Below, in pieces: positions 37,838 through 47,277 of a stretch of 64,000 nucleotides of DNA (positions are counted from its first letter, which is position 1; each line of letters begins with the position of its first letter). Under the pieces are notes generated by a model. It was given only the letters and a program-made list of their open reading frames with translations, had not been told where the DNA came from and made no database searches. This stretch comes from Pseudoalteromonas piscicida. GTDB taxonomy: Bacteria > Pseudomonadota > Gammaproteobacteria > Enterobacterales > Alteromonadaceae. A program made the position numbers and the translations under genes. The stretch lies in contig NZ_CP011924.1 of NCBI RefSeq assembly GCF_000238315.3, positions 1,776,501 to 1,840,500 on the forward strand, in the 5' to 3' direction.

Positions 37838-38692
37838 ATGACGGCAAACATCATTGATGGCAAAGCTATCGCGAAACAAGTTCGTTCTACTGTTGCACAA
37901 CGAGTTCAAGACAGACTAGCGCAAGGTCTAAGAGCGCCTGGCTTGGCTGTGGTATTAGTAGGCCAGGATCCCGCGAGCCAAGTTTATGTTGGTTCAAAGC
38001 GTAAAGCCTGTGAAGAAGTCGGATTTGTTTCTAAATCTTTCGACTTACCAGGTGACACAAGCGAAGAGCAATTACTTGCGCTTGTTGATGAGCTTAATGC
38101 AGATCCTGAAGTTGATGGGATCTTAGTACAATTGCCGCTACCTGAAGGCCTAGACGCAGAAAAAGTGTTAGAGCGTATTGATCCTCATAAAGACGTCGAC
38201 GGCTTTCACCCATACAACGTAGGCCGTCTTGCCCAAAGAATGCCAGCACTGAGACCTTGTACGCCAAAAGGGATCATCACCCTACTCGACTCTACCGGTG
38301 TTCGTTATAAAGGCATGCATGCTGTTGTGGTTGGTGCTTCAAACATCGTTGGTCGCCCTATGTCACTAGAGCTGCTACTTGCTGGTTGTACTACAACCGT
38401 TTGCCATAAATTTACGCAAGACCTCGAAACCCATGTGCGTCGTGCCGATCTATTGGTTGTGGCCGTAGGTAAACCTGAGTTTATTCCGGGTGACTGGGTT
38501 AAAGAAGGCGCGATTGTTATTGATGTAGGTATTAATCGCTTAGAATCTGGCAAACTGGTAGGTGACGTGCAATACGACATCGCAGAACAAAACGCGAGCT
38601 TTATTACCCCAGTGCCAGGTGGTGTGGGCCCAATGACCGTCGCAAGCTTAATCGAAAATACGCTAGAAGCGTGTGAAAAATATCACAGCTAA
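37838..38692 (+). CDS. folD: Methylenetetrahydrofolate dehydrogenase / cyclohydrolase
   Basis: 284 residues. Bifunctional enzyme interconverting 5,10-methylene-THF and 10-formyl-THF with NADP. Active-site [13 protein letters not shown] with Lys54, the [10 protein letters not shown] substrate motif, [12 protein letters not shown] nucleotide-binding loop and [10 protein letters not shown] near the C-terminus are all intact. ATG 37838 follows TAGGTCAATC. Confidence 0.97.
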   Translation: MTANIIDGKAIAKQVRSTVAQRVQDRLAQGLRAPGLAVVLVGQDPASQVYVGSKRKACEEVGFVSKSFDLPGDTSEEQLLALVDELNADPEVDGILVQLPLPEGLDAEKVLERIDPHKDVDGFHPYNVGRLAQRMPALRPCTPKGIITLLDSTGVRYKGMHAVVVGASNIVGRPMSLELLLAGCTTTVCHKFTQDLETHVRRADLLVVAVGKPEFIPGDWVKEGAIVIDVGINRLESGKLVGDVQYDIAEQNASFITPVPGGVGPMTVASLIENTLEACEKYHS

Positions 38693-38716
38693 ACGCTGTT
38701 AGTTTATAGCTATGAT

Positions 38717-38738
38717 AAAAGCCTCAGCTGAGGCTTTT
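38717..38738. terminator. Bidirectional terminator after folD
   Basis: AAAAGCCTCAG / CTGAGGCTTTT, a perfect 22-bp palindrome, T-rich on both sides, between folD (plus) and the coiled-coil protein gene (minus). Confidence 0.85.
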
Positions 38739-38754
38739 ATTATTTTAAGCCTCA

Positions 38755-39186
38755 TTAACTCATTAGCGTGTCCTTGTTCGCTTTGTTTTCTTCCTGAGTT
38801 ACCGCTTCTCTCATCGCTTCTTGTAAGGCAGCCATCCGATCTTCTAATTCTTCAGGTGAAATTTTTCCCTCAGCCGCAAGCTTTTCAAGTTCTGCCATTT
38901 TCTCTTTTAATTCGTCAATTTTCTCTTTATTTGCCCCTAAGCGGCTAAACATTACCGCTTCTCTCATTTTTTCGAGAAATGACTGATTGCGCTCCACCAC
39001 TTCATATTTATATGGCTCGTCGGCTTTATTATCGAGTGTAGGGGATGATTGGGCTGCGATGTTAGCAGCCGCGACATAGTCTTGCTCCTGCGCAGCGGTA
39101 TTAGCTCGTTTAGTTTGGGCAAGGTTTTGCTGCTCGGAAACAGACTCAGTGGTACGAATTGCGGAGTGGGTTTGGTAAGTGATCAT
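38755..39186 (-). CDS. Small coiled-coil protein of unknown function
   Basis: 143 residues from ATG 39186, which has a strong AAGGAGAG six bases upstream; an upstream in-frame start at 39219 lacks one. No signal peptide or membrane segment. N-terminal half Gln/Ala/Thr-rich and probably disordered; residues 75-143 are a highly charged helical stretch (KEKIDELKEKMAELEKLAAE). No family recognised. Monocistronic, facing folD. Confidence 0.75.
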   Translation of the reverse strand: MITYQTHSAIRTTESVSEQQNLAQTKRANTAAQEQDYVAAANIAAQSSPTLDNKADEPYKYEVVERNQSFLEKMREAVMFSRLGANKEKIDELKEKMAELEKLAAEGKISPEELEDRMAALQEAMREAVTQEENKANKDTLMS

Positions 39187-39252
39187 GATTGCTCTCCTTG
39201 ATTTGTCCAAGAAAAGCAATCACTGTGCCAAAATTAGCTTACTCGCTACTGG

Positions 39253-40350
39253 CTAGATATGACCAGGAATTGGCTTGTGCGGCAAATTTACGTCTTGGTT
39301 TTGACCACGGTGACGTAATAAGTGATCCATGAGCGTAATGGCCAACATGGCTTCTGCGATTGGAATGGCACGAATACCAACACAAGGGTCATGGCGACCC
39401 TTCGTCACAACTTCTTGCGGTTGGTTGTGGGTATCAATACTCTGCCCCGGTACCGAGATGCTTGATGTCGGTTTTAGCGCAATTGATGCGATAATATCTT
39501 GCCCTGTAGAAATACCCGCTAAAACGCCGCCTGCATGGTTAGAGGTAAAACCCTGTGGCGTTAGCTCATCTCTATGCTCTGAGCCCTTTTGCTCAACCAC
39601 ATCAAAGCCATCACCAATCTCTACGCCTTTTACGGCATTAATACTCATCAAGGAGTGCGCTATCTCAGCATCCAAACGGTCAAACACAGGCTCACCTAAA
39701 CCAACAGGCACATTTTTCGCCACGACTTTTACCTTCGCGCCGACTGAATCACCTTCTTTTTTCAGCGTGCGCATATATTCATCTAGCGCTTCTAGCTTAG
39801 ATTCATCGGGAAAGAAAAATGGATTGTTTTCAACCGCTGACCAATCATAATGCTCGGCTTTAATCGGGCCTAATTGAGAAAGGCAGGCATTGATTTCGAT
39901 GCCGTGGACTTGTTTGAGATATTTTTTTGCGATTGCACCTGCTGCAACGCGAATGGCAGTTTCACGTGCCGACGACCTGCCACCACCGCGATAATCTCTA
40001 TGTCCGTATTTGTGCCAATAGGTATAGTCGCCATGACCCGGACGGAACAAGTCTTTGATGTTTGAGTAATCTTTTGAACGTTGATCGGTATTTTCAATCA
40101 ACAATCCAATGCTCGTGCCTGTGGTCTTGCCTTCAAACACACCCGAGAGAATTTTTATCTCATCGCCTTCTCGGCGCTGTGTTGTGTAGCGGCTTTGACC
40201 TGGTTTACGTCTATCTAAATCGATTTGTAAATCAGCTTCAGTGATCTCAAGCCCTGGTGGTACACCATCTACCACGCCACCAAGCGCGGCGCCATGGCTT
40301 TCACCAAAGGTCGACACCTTAAATAATTGGCCAATGCTATTGCCTGCCAT
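39253..40350 (-). CDS. aroC: Chorismate synthase
   Basis: 365 residues. Last shikimate-pathway step, EPSP to chorismate with reduced FMN. Signatures GESHGAALG (about 15-23), [16 protein letters not shown] region and [12 protein letters not shown] are intact. Supplies chorismate to PheA encoded 21 kb away. Directly downstream of prmB (48 bp), a conserved gammaproteobacterial order (smrB / prmB-aroC). Confidence 0.97.
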   Translation of the reverse strand: MAGNSIGQLFKVSTFGESHGAALGGVVDGVPPGLEITEADLQIDLDRRKPGQSRYTTQRREGDEIKILSGVFEGKTTGTSIGLLIENTDQRSKDYSNIKDLFRPGHGDYTYWHKYGHRDYRGGGRSSARETAIRVAAGAIAKKYLKQVHGIEINACLSQLGPIKAEHYDWSAVENNPFFFPDESKLEALDEYMRTLKKEGDSVGAKVKVVAKNVPVGLGEPVFDRLDAEIAHSLMSINAVKGVEIGDGFDVVEQKGSEHRDELTPQGFTSNHAGGVLAGISTGQDIIASIALKPTSSISVPGQSIDTHNQPQEVVTKGRHDPCVGIRAIPIAEAMLAITLMDHLLRHRGQNQDVNLPHKPIPGHI

Positions 40351-40397
40351 CGTTTTTCCTCATTCCTAAATAGACGATAGAGAGCATTGGCTCCCTA

Positions 40398-41342
40398 TCA
40401 GTTTTTAAAGTATTCCAATAGTTGTTGTTTGGATACGACAAAGACCCCTAAACCACCATGCTCAAAGTCTAACCAAGTAAAAGGCGCTTCAGGAAATTGC
40501 TGCTCCATATGTACCATAGAATTGCCAACTTCGACAAATAACAAACCATCATCATTTAGATGGTCAGCCGCTTCTGCCAGTAGTGTGCGGGTCACATCAA
40601 GGCCATCTTCTCCTGACGCCAAGCCAAGCTCTGGCTCATGATGGAACTCCTCTGGCAGATCTGACATATCTTCTGCATCAACATAAGGAGGGTTTGCTAC
40701 GATTAAATCGTACTTTTGACCCGGCACACCACTAAATACATCAGACTGGATAGCAAAGACTCTGTCTTGCATCATATGCTGATTGATATTGTGATCAGCC
40801 ACTTCTAAGGCTTCAAAAGAAATATCTACTGCGTCTACTTGCGCGCGCTCAAATGCTTTGGCCAATGCAATCGCAATACAACCAGAGCCCGTACACATAT
40901 CTAAAATACGCGTTACCTTATTCGGTGCAGCTACCCACGGGGCAAAATGTTTTGCGATTAACTCTGCAAATGGTGAGCGTGGCACTAATACGCGCTCATC
41001 AACATAAAACGGCATACCAGCAAACCAAGCTTGATTGGTTAAGTAGGCGACGGGAATACGCTGCTCGATACGTGCTTTGATAAACTCCATCAGATGCGCT
41101 TTTTCACTTTGCGTCATGCGCGCATGCATGATTTCTTTGGGGGCATCAATTGGCATATGCAACACCGGAAGCACTAAACTGACCGCTTCGTCCCAAGGAT
41201 TATCCGTACCATGACCAAAAAACACCTCGTTACTCACAAACTGGCTCGCTGTCCAGCGCACCCAGTCCTGAATCGTATGTAAGTCTTGAAAGGCTTCAAC
41301 GGCCATTTCTTCGGTAATAAGTGGTTGCGACATTTCCGTCAT
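40398..41342 (-). CDS. prmB: Ribosomal protein L3 glutamine methyltransferase
   Basis: 314 residues. SAM-dependent N5-methyltransferase for a Gln in ribosomal protein L3. SAM-binding [15 protein letters not shown] and the catalytic NPPY ([11 protein letters not shown]) place it in the HemK/PrmB family; the N-terminal extension favours PrmB over PrmC. AGAGAG before ATG 41342. Its first 15 codons are duplicated at 42722-42764. Confidence 0.94.
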   Translation of the reverse strand: MTEMSQPLITEEMAVEAFQDLHTIQDWVRWTASQFVSNEVFFGHGTDNPWDEAVSLVLPVLHMPIDAPKEIMHARMTQSEKAHLMEFIKARIEQRIPVAYLTNQAWFAGMPFYVDERVLVPRSPFAELIAKHFAPWVAAPNKVTRILDMCTGSGCIAIALAKAFERAQVDAVDISFEALEVADHNINQHMMQDRVFAIQSDVFSGVPGQKYDLIVANPPYVDAEDMSDLPEEFHHEPELGLASGEDGLDVTRTLLAEAADHLNDDGLLFVEVGNSMVHMEQQFPEAPFTWLDFEHGGLGVFVVSKQQLLEYFKN

Positions 41343-41429
41343 GATGACTCTCTAAAGATCAAACTATATGGCGCTATTGTAGCGGTTTTTAAGCTAGGTT
41401 TTTATGCTTTTTTTATTTAAAATGCCACC

Positions 41430-41981
41430 ATGAACAGAGAATCTAACACTAATGCTGACCTAAATGACGATTTCGCGATGTTTCGTGAGTCTTTGAATGG
41501 TGTAAAACCCCTCAAACAAGATCAGGTGCAGCTCAAACAAAAGAAAAAAATTCAGAGCATTGAGCTGAAGCAACAAGTTAAGCAACAGCAATCTGAGTTT
41601 TACTTTTCTGACGAGTATATTCCTGATATTGATACGTCGGGAACCATCAATTTCGTAAAGCCCGGAGCTGATCGCTATTTAGCAAAGCAGCTAAGGCGTG
41701 GTGACTACGCACCCGAACTCATCTTAGATTTACACGGGCTAAATAAAGAAACAGTAAAACAAGAACTAGCAGCATTAATTCATGCTTGTAAGAAGCAGCA
41801 TATTGCTTGTGCGTGCGTGGTGCATGGAATTGGTGAGCGTGTGCTTAAACATAAAGTACCGCAGTATCTTGTTCAGCATCCAGATATACTGGCGATGCAC
41901 CAAGCACCTTTAGAATATGGCGGTAAAGGGGCAGTATTAATCTTGGTTGACCTACCTGATGACCCTAACTTTGGCCGTTAA
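41430..41981 (+). CDS. smrB: Ribosome-rescue endonuclease SmrB, copy 1
   Basis: 183 residues. C-terminal Smr domain (about 100-180) with LDLHGL and the HGIG motif (VVHGIGERVLK) typical of SmrB/YfcN, which cleaves mRNA between collided ribosomes. N-terminal half charged and Gln/Lys-rich. Divergent from prmB, a conserved pair. Duplicated in full. Confidence 0.93.
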   Translation: MNRESNTNADLNDDFAMFRESLNGVKPLKQDQVQLKQKKKIQSIELKQQVKQQQSEFYFSDEYIPDIDTSGTINFVKPGADRYLAKQLRRGDYAPELILDLHGLNKETVKQELAALIHACKKQHIACACVVHGIGERVLKHKVPQYLVQHPDILAMHQAPLEYGGKGAVLILVDLPDDPNFGR

Positions 41982-42216
41982 TTCGGCCCGAACATTGTTT
42001 TTTATCCTTTCTTGCTTCGCTTAATCCAGCCTTAATAAATTTAACTAAATCTTAGCCATTTCACCCATCCTACACTGGTCAAATTCACCACCCATTAATT
42101 CTCCTGTGCAAAATAAAAATTAAAGAATATAAAAATCAATAACATAAAAATTAAATTCATTTTGGCACAACCTTTGTAATAGTTATTGCGACTAACAAAT
42201 TACAAGGAAACTTATT

Positions 42217-42459
42217 ATGACTACTTTAGCGAAAATCACCATGACAACTTTATTGTTTACAGCAAGCATGACAACAACAGCTGCAGAAATTGATGCTTCA
42301 TTACTTCAAGAAGTAAAAACCAAAGTAACGCAAGCTATCACAGAGTCAATCAAAGCGAATCTAGAAGAAATAAAAATTGAGACCAAACAGTCTTTAGAGA
42401 AAGCGTTTCAAACAACCAATAACAGCGAGCAAGAAAAAAAGGAAGAGACTAATGATTAA
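42217..42459 (+). CDS. Small exported Lys/Glu-rich protein, copy 1
   Basis: 80 residues. N-terminal signal peptide (about 1-23, LLFTASMTTTAA-AEID), then an amphipathic helix dense in Lys and Glu (KTKVTQAITESIKANLEEIK). AAGGA seven bases before ATG 42217. No family recognised. Its stop codon overlaps the start of a 38-codon gene, so both are probably translated together. Confidence 0.7.
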   Translation: MTTLAKITMTTLLFTASMTTTAAEIDASLLQEVKTKVTQAITESIKANLEEIKIETKQSLEKAFQTTNNSEQEKKEETND

Positions 42460-42568
42460 TGAACTCGAATTTCTGAGTCTGCTCGCAACTCCCGTGATCA
42501 GTTTATTTGCCGCTTACTTAAGCATTCAACTGATAAAATCACTGGGTCAGTTTATCAACTTTAACTAG
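42452..42568 (+). CDS. Small membrane protein, 38 residues, copy 1
   Basis: ATG 42452 overlaps the preceding gene by 8 bp (ATGATTAA) and has AAGGA about nine bases upstream. The product (MINELEFLSLLATPV..., ending FINFN) has one hydrophobic helix (about 7-30, LLATPVISLFAAYLSIQLI). Too short for routine gene calling; supported by coupling and by faithful duplication with its partner. Function unknown. Confidence 0.55.
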   Translation: MINELEFLSLLATPVISLFAAYLSIQLIKSLGQFINFN

Positions 42569-42615
42569 CATGGCACTTGCTAAAGTAGGCAAGGTAGCCG
42601 AGTAGTCAAAGTATC

Positions 42616-42721
42616 ATACCAATTGAATTAATTCTCTAATCAATTTGTAGGATGAAATAGCATATTAGCGTCGTTAAAAATTTCTCATTTAGAACAACTA
42701 AATAGCAAAATTTTTGCCTAG
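42616..42721. repeat. MITE-like element, truncated copy at duplication junction
   Basis: Left 106 bp of the element that is complete at 44038-44201, beginning ATACCAATTGAATTAATT and ending TTTTTGCCTAG, where duplication copy 2 begins. Confidence 0.7.
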
Positions 42722-42851
42722 CGGCCATTTCTTCGGTAATAAGTGGTTGCGACATTTCCGTCATGATGACTCTCTAAAGATCAAACTATATGGCGCTATT
42801 GTAGCGGTTTTTAAGCTAGGTTTTTATGCTTTTTTTATTTAAAATGCCACC

Positions 42852-43403
42852 ATGAACAGAGAATCTAACACTAATGCTGACCTAAATGACGATTTCGCGA
42901 TGTTTCGTGAGTCTTTGAATGGTGTAAAACCCCTCAAACAAGATCAGGTGCAGCTCAAACAAAAGAAAAAAATTCAGAGCATTGAGCTGAAGCAACAAGT
43001 TAAGCAACAGCAATCTGAGTTTTACTTTTCTGACGAGTATATTCCTGATATTGATACGTCGGGAACCATCAATTTCGTAAAGCCCGGAGCTGATCGCTAT
43101 TTAGCAAAGCAGCTAAGGCGTGGTGACTACGCACCCGAACTCATCTTAGATTTACACGGGCTAAATAAAGAAACAGTAAAACAAGAACTAGCAGCATTAA
43201 TTCATGCTTGTAAGAAGCAGCATATTGCTTGTGCGTGCGTGGTGCATGGAATTGGTGAGCGTGTGCTTAAACATAAAGTACCGCAGTATCTTGTTCAGCA
43301 TCCAGATATACTGGCGATGCACCAAGCACCTTTAGAATATGGCGGTAAAGGGGCAGTATTAATCTTGGTTGACCTACCTGATGACCCTAACTTTGGCCGT
43401 TAA
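42852..43403 (+). CDS. smrB: Ribosome-rescue endonuclease SmrB, copy 2
   Basis: Protein identical to copy 1 (Smr domain with LDLHGL and HGIG). It carries its own duplicated upstream region, so it should be expressed, doubling smrB dosage. Confidence 0.92.
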   Translation: MNRESNTNADLNDDFAMFRESLNGVKPLKQDQVQLKQKKKIQSIELKQQVKQQQSEFYFSDEYIPDIDTSGTINFVKPGADRYLAKQLRRGDYAPELILDLHGLNKETVKQELAALIHACKKQHIACACVVHGIGERVLKHKVPQYLVQHPDILAMHQAPLEYGGKGAVLILVDLPDDPNFGR

Positions 43404-43638
43404 TTCGGCCCGAACATTGTTTTTTATCCTTTCTTGCTTCGCTTAATCCAGCCTTAATAAATTTAACTAAATCTTAGCCATTTCACCCATCCTACACTGG
43501 TCAAATTCACCACCCATTAATTCTCCTGTGCAAAATAAAAATTAAAGAATATAAAAATCAATAACATAAAAATTAAATTCATTTTGGCACAACCTTTGTA
43601 ATAGTTATTGCGACTAACAAATTACAAGGAAACTTATT

Positions 43639-43881
43639 ATGACTACTTTAGCGAAAATCACCATGACAACTTTATTGTTTACAGCAAGCATGACAACAAC
43701 AGCTGCAGAAATTGATGCTTCATTACTTCAAGAAGTAAAAACCAAAGTAACGCAAGCTATCACAGAGTCAATCAAAGCGAATCTAGAAGAAATAAAAATT
43801 GAGACCAAACAGTCTTTAGAGAAAGCGTTTCAAACAACCAATAACAGCGAGCAAGAAAAAAAGGAAGAGACTAATGATTAA
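43639..43881 (+). CDS. Small exported Lys/Glu-rich protein, copy 2
   Basis: Identical to the gene at 42217-42459: signal peptide then Lys/Glu-rich helix. Confidence 0.7.
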   Translation: MTTLAKITMTTLLFTASMTTTAAEIDASLLQEVKTKVTQAITESIKANLEEIKIETKQSLEKAFQTTNNSEQEKKEETND

Positions 43882-43990
43882 TGAACTCGAATTTCTGAGT
43901 CTGCTCGCAACTCCCGTGATCAGTTTATTTGCCGCTTACTTAAGCATTCAACTGATAAAATCACTGGGTCAGTTTATCAACTTTAACTAG
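43874..43990 (+). CDS. Small membrane protein, 38 residues, copy 2
   Basis: Identical to the gene at 42452-42568, again overlapping the preceding stop codon by 8 bp. Confidence 0.55.
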   Translation: MINELEFLSLLATPVISLFAAYLSIQLIKSLGQFINFN

Positions 43991-44037
43991 CATGGCACTT
44001 GCTAAAGTAGGCAAGGTAGCCGAGTAGTCAAAGTATC

Positions 44038-44201
44038 ATACCAATTGAATTAATTCTCTAATCAATTTGTAGGATGAAATAGCATATTAGCGTCGTTAAA
44101 AATTTCTCATTTAGAACAACTAAATAGCAAAATTTTTGCCTAGCTACTAAAGCTATTTCTCCGTTTCAAATAGCTTATTTGCTAAATACATTTTTTGGTA
44201 T
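44038..44201. repeat. MITE-like element, complete copy
   Basis: 164 bp bounded by 7-bp terminal inverted repeats ATACCAA (44038-44044) and TTGGTAT (44195-44201); internal AT-rich palindromes (AAATAGC ... GCTATTT; TAGCTA). No open frame. Fits a non-autonomous repeat family; target-site duplication is not clear. It fills most of the 313-bp gap before the peroxiredoxin gene, which also holds that gene's terminator. Confidence 0.65.
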
Positions 44202-44240
44202 TACCCTGAGAAAGCTATTGAGGTATCAGTAGCCATTAAA

Positions 44241-44262
44241 AAACCCGCCAATTGGCGGGTTT
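44241..44262 (-). terminator. Intrinsic terminator of the peroxiredoxin gene
   Basis: AAACCCGCC / GGCGGGTTT with a 4-nt loop; minus-strand transcript ends in TTTT. Lies 42 bp after the stop codon. Confidence 0.85.
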
Positions 44263-44303
44263 CTTTTTTGATATCAGCGAGATATCACAAAGTCGACACT
44301 AAA

Positions 44304-44909
44304 TTATAGTGCGCCTTCGTTTTCAGATAGGAACTTAGCAACACCTTCAGGGCTTGCATCCATACCTGCTTTACCTTCAGTCCAACCAGCTGGACATACT
44401 TCACCGTGCTCTTCGTGGAATGCTAGTGCATCAACCATGCGAAGCATTTCGTCGATGTTACGGCCTAGTGGTAGGTCGTTAACTACTTGGTGACGTACAT
44501 TACCTTCAGCATCGATTAGGAAAGAACCACGGAAAGCAACACCAGCTTCTGGGTGCTCAACGTCATATGCTTGACAGATTTCGTGCTTAACATCAGCGAT
44601 TAGATCGTATTTAACTTGACCGATACCGCCTTCGTTTACTGGAGTGTTACGCCATGCGTTGTGTGAGAATTGAGAATCGATAGAAACACCGATCACTTCA
44701 ACACCACGCTTTTGGAACTCTTCGTAACGCTTGTCGAACGCGATTAGCTCTGAAGGACAAACAAACGTGAAGTCTAGTGGGTAAAAGAAAACAACCGCTT
44801 TTTTACCTTTAATACGCTCGTGCAGGTTGTAGCTATCTACGATCTCACCGTTACCTAGTACTGCTGCTGCTGTAAAGTCTGGTGCCTTGCGGCCTACTAA
44901 TACACCCAT
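44304..44909 (-). CDS. 2-Cys peroxiredoxin (AhpC/Tsa family)
   Basis: 201 residues from ATG 44909, which has GGAG at ideal distance; a TTG at 44921 would add four residues. Peroxidatic Cys51 in DFTFVCPSE and resolving Cys172 in GEVCPAGW. Reduces H2O2, organic peroxides and peroxynitrite in the cytoplasm. Monocistronic. It resembles typical 2-Cys (Prx1-type) enzymes more than AhpC proper because no ahpF is adjacent. Confidence 0.94.
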   Translation of the reverse strand: MGVLVGRKAPDFTAAAVLGNGEIVDSYNLHERIKGKKAVVFFYPLDFTFVCPSELIAFDKRYEEFQKRGVEVIGVSIDSQFSHNAWRNTPVNEGGIGQVKYDLIADVKHEICQAYDVEHPEAGVAFRGSFLIDAEGNVRHQVVNDLPLGRNIDEMLRMVDALAFHEEHGEVCPAGWTEGKAGMDASPEGVAKFLSENEGAL

Positions 44910-45230
44910 TTTTATCTCCAATAGTTAGGTTTATTTCCAATCTTATCTTGGTATCTCGTGTCGAGACCAAAATATCTTGTTCATAATATTGTGGCGTGCT
45001 TATGAAAAAACAACCCTAGCTAAATTCATAACCAAAGTCTCTTTGTCATTCTCACCACCAAAAACTGCGCCTAGTGTATTTGGCAAGTGCCATAATTAAC
45101 AATCGAATTTACCGATAGCACCAATCTATAAATTCGATGAGACGCAAATACCTCCGCTCACGATGCCATTCGGAGATCAAAAAAGGCTTCACAAAGAAGC
45201 CTTTTTAAGATGTCTATCACTCAGTGGACA
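44910..45230. other. Peroxiredoxin leader and fadR downstream region
   Basis: Contains a small hairpin in the peroxiredoxin leader (TCTCG-TGT-CGAGA, 44957-44969), a possible -10 TATTAT on the minus strand near 44986, and the fadR terminator (45180-45206). No gene seen and no clear OxyR site. Confidence 0.5.
45180..45206 (-). terminator. Intrinsic terminator of fadR
   Basis: AAAAAGGCTTC / GAAGCCTTTTT with a 5-nt loop, 24 bp after the fadR stop codon; T-rich on the minus strand. Confidence 0.85.
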
Positions 45231-45944
45231 TTAGTCCATGATATTTTCTGGCATATCACCGCGGATCTGCTGCCAAATTTCACCCGATTGGTGACCATAC
45301 TTACGCATCAATGAAATAGCACCATCGTGTTCTTGATTTTCTGCCAGTTTGGTTAAATCTGCATAGAACTGTCTCGCCAGTCCTCGTGTTCTTGAATCAG
45401 AAAAGTAATGGCAACCAATTTTTGAGTATAACCCTCTGAAGCCATTTAAAATAAGCACGTAAATTTTGTTTTGCCCTGCACCTGCCAGCTCATGGTGAAC
45501 TTGGTAGTCATAATCGGCAAACGCTTCTGCGGTGTCTTCTAGCTCTTCATGCTTAGACAAAATATCGATAACACGCTGCGGGTTGAATTTTATCGCCGCA
45601 CGCGTATAGATAGCACTAATATTGGTACGCGCTGACAGCAGCTGATCGGTCAGCTCAGGCATCTTATCTTCATCAAGACGCGCTAAGGTTTCTAATATAT
45701 TAAGCCCTGATGTTTCCCAAAAGTTATTTACTCGGGTTGGCTTACCATGTTGGATAGTCAACCAGCCATCACGAGCTAGCCTTTGTAATACTTCGCGCAG
45801 TGTTGTTCTTGTTACACCAATGAGTTCAGAAAGCTCACGCTCAGCAGGTAGAATGGATCCCGGAGGGAATTCGCCGTTCCAAATTGACTCAACAATATAT
45901 TCTTCAGCAAATCCAGCTGGGCTCTTGGCTTTGAAAATTCTCAT
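45231..45944 (-). CDS. fadR: Fatty acid metabolism regulator FadR
   Basis: 237 residues, near the E. coli length. N-terminal GntR-type winged helix (about 8-75) with [20 protein letters not shown] and [12 protein letters not shown], almost as in enterobacteria; C-terminal acyl-CoA-binding helical domain. Represses fatty-acid degradation and activates unsaturated fatty-acid synthesis genes. Monocistronic here, not beside nhaB or dsbB directly, though dsbB lies 5 kb away. Confidence 0.96.
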   Translation of the reverse strand: MRIFKAKSPAGFAEEYIVESIWNGEFPPGSILPAERELSELIGVTRTTLREVLQRLARDGWLTIQHGKPTRVNNFWETSGLNILETLARLDEDKMPELTDQLLSARTNISAIYTRAAIKFNPQRVIDILSKHEELEDTAEAFADYDYQVHHELAGAGQNKIYVLILNGFRGLYSKIGCHYFSDSRTRGLARQFYADLTKLAENQEHDGAISLMRKYGHQSGEIWQQIRGDMPENIMD

Positions 45945-46112
45945 CTCACACCACTTTATTATTACATCAATGCCTTGATTGGCAGGTTGTGCTTGTTAAT
46001 CCACTGATTGTACCAGATGAAGCTCAACTAACAAGCTACAAATCACCCTAGCTGAAAATAGCCATGTTTAATGCCGGTGAGATTGTGATGTGGTGTGAGA
46101 CTTAAAACTCAA

Positions 46113-46820
46113 TTAAGGCGATATAGACTTGGCCTGAACGAGCTCATCTTCGCTAAACACTGAGCTGTTAATGTAAACAAATTGCTCCTCATCAGACCAT
46201 CCAGCCTCTGCTTTCATTTTGTATAACTCAAATGCTTCGTAGTACGGATCGGTATCGTATTCGTTTTCTACCATTGCCCATGCTATCCAACGCGAAACGG
46301 TATAATCGCAACCAGCCAATTGGTATAGCGGCTCACTTAAAAAGCAAAGTGCTTCGTAACCTTCTCCACCACAGTGTTTCTTGATAATTTCAGACAGTGC
46401 ATCATCTAAATGTATGGTGGGTGGATCCGCATTTTTAAACACTTCACACCTTAGCGTTTCACTGCCTCGATAAACACGATATTTCTCAGTGGAAGACTTT
46501 TCACTATTTAACTCAATAAGTGCTTGATCGCCGAATGCTTGAAGCACAATCTCTATATTTTCATTGAGTTGATTTATCTTGCTTAAGAGTGTTTCATCAT
46601 CAGTATCTGTAGATTGCGGACACACTTTTCTGACTTCATTCACTCTTTTAAGTATTCGCTTGCCATTTGGAAATATTGAAAAGCAGGCTTCGAGCTTTTC
46701 ATCATCTAGTTTCCATATGTCGAAATGAAGAGCATAATCCTCCCTGATATCAGGCATTGAGTCAGTCGACTCTCCTAATACTTCTCTCCACTTCCTTTGC
46801 CAATGTTGTTGATTGCTCAT
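46113..46820 (-). CDS. Protein of unknown function, 235 residues
   Basis: Acidic soluble protein without signal peptide or membrane helix. Features: Trp-rich start (QQHWQRKWREVLG), a DIWKLDDEKLEACFS segment, a mid-protein coiled stretch (LLSKINQLNENIEIVLQAFG) and an acidic C-terminus. No family recognised. Flanked by fadR and a decayed acetyltransferase gene, so it may be accessory DNA. No strong ribosome binding site seen before ATG 46820. Confidence 0.65.
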   Translation of the reverse strand: MSNQQHWQRKWREVLGESTDSMPDIREDYALHFDIWKLDDEKLEACFSIFPNGKRILKRVNEVRKVCPQSTDTDDETLLSKINQLNENIEIVLQAFGDQALIELNSEKSSTEKYRVYRGSETLRCEVFKNADPPTIHLDDALSEIIKKHCGGEGYEALCFLSEPLYQLAGCDYTVSRWIAWAMVENEYDTDPYYEAFELYKMKAEAGWSDEEQFVYINSSVFSEDELVQAKSISP

Positions 46821-46896
46821 ATTGTTTTATGTTTATTACGCCGCAACAGCGGTAAATTGTAGTGAAGTATTTTTGTATAGAAAGGCGGAGCTAACA

Positions 46897-47229
46897 CTAA
46901 AATACGTAACAGCGCTTTGTCCGATACTTGCGATGTGATGCACACTGCTTGCTCGTGAGAGATGTAAGTACATGATCTTCCCATTTTCCGGCAATTTTAA
47001 GGTACTCATGCGCCAACCCTTCTTTTACAAAACCCAAACGGTTTAGTAATTTTTCTAACCGCAAATTAGAAGGCATGTAGTTTGCCATTATGCGATGAAG
47101 TTTTAATGTGTGCAAAGCATAATCAATAGCAGTATTGCACATATTGAAAGCAAGACCATTGCCTTCGTATTCTTTAGCAATACCTTACCCCATATAACAA
47201 GCTTGAAAGCACCCAGAGAAATTCACTCC
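46897..47229 (-). pseudogene. Decayed RimJ/RimL-type GNAT acetyltransferase
   Basis: C-terminal GNAT core readable on the minus strand from 47229: GVNFSGCFQACYMG, then TAA (47185-47187), then GIAKEYEGNGLAFNMCNTAI and LHRIMANYMPSNLRLEKLL. The acetyl-CoA loop falls just after the stop. Related enzymes have Tyr where the stop is, so one base change explains it. The N-terminal 60-70 residues are absent upstream. The remaining 81-codon frame (46897-47142) ends with a foreign tail. Confidence 0.8.
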
Positions 47230-47277
47230 CTACTTTTAAATCACATAGCGAACTTTATGCCTGAGTAACCAAAAGTA

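Larger units (their letters stand above)
41300..42721. repeat. Tandem duplication B, copy 1 (1422 bp)
   Basis: Bases 41300-42721 recur at 42722-44143 with constant offset 1422 and no visible change. The unit holds the 5' end of prmB, the prmB-smrB divergent promoter region, smrB, a small exported protein gene, a 38-codon membrane protein gene and the left part of a MITE-like element. One base (C) of microhomology at the junction. Confidence 0.95.
42722..44143. repeat. Tandem duplication B, copy 2 (1422 bp)
   Basis: Second copy. It starts with a 43-bp fragment of the prmB 5' end (42722-42764) that has no continuation, and its right end lies inside the MITE-like element, which is complete only here (44038-44201). 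Confidence 0.95.

Noticed and set aside
39329-39850. 173-codon plus-strand frame within aroC
   Set aside because: Antisense shadow of chorismate synthase; no independent support.
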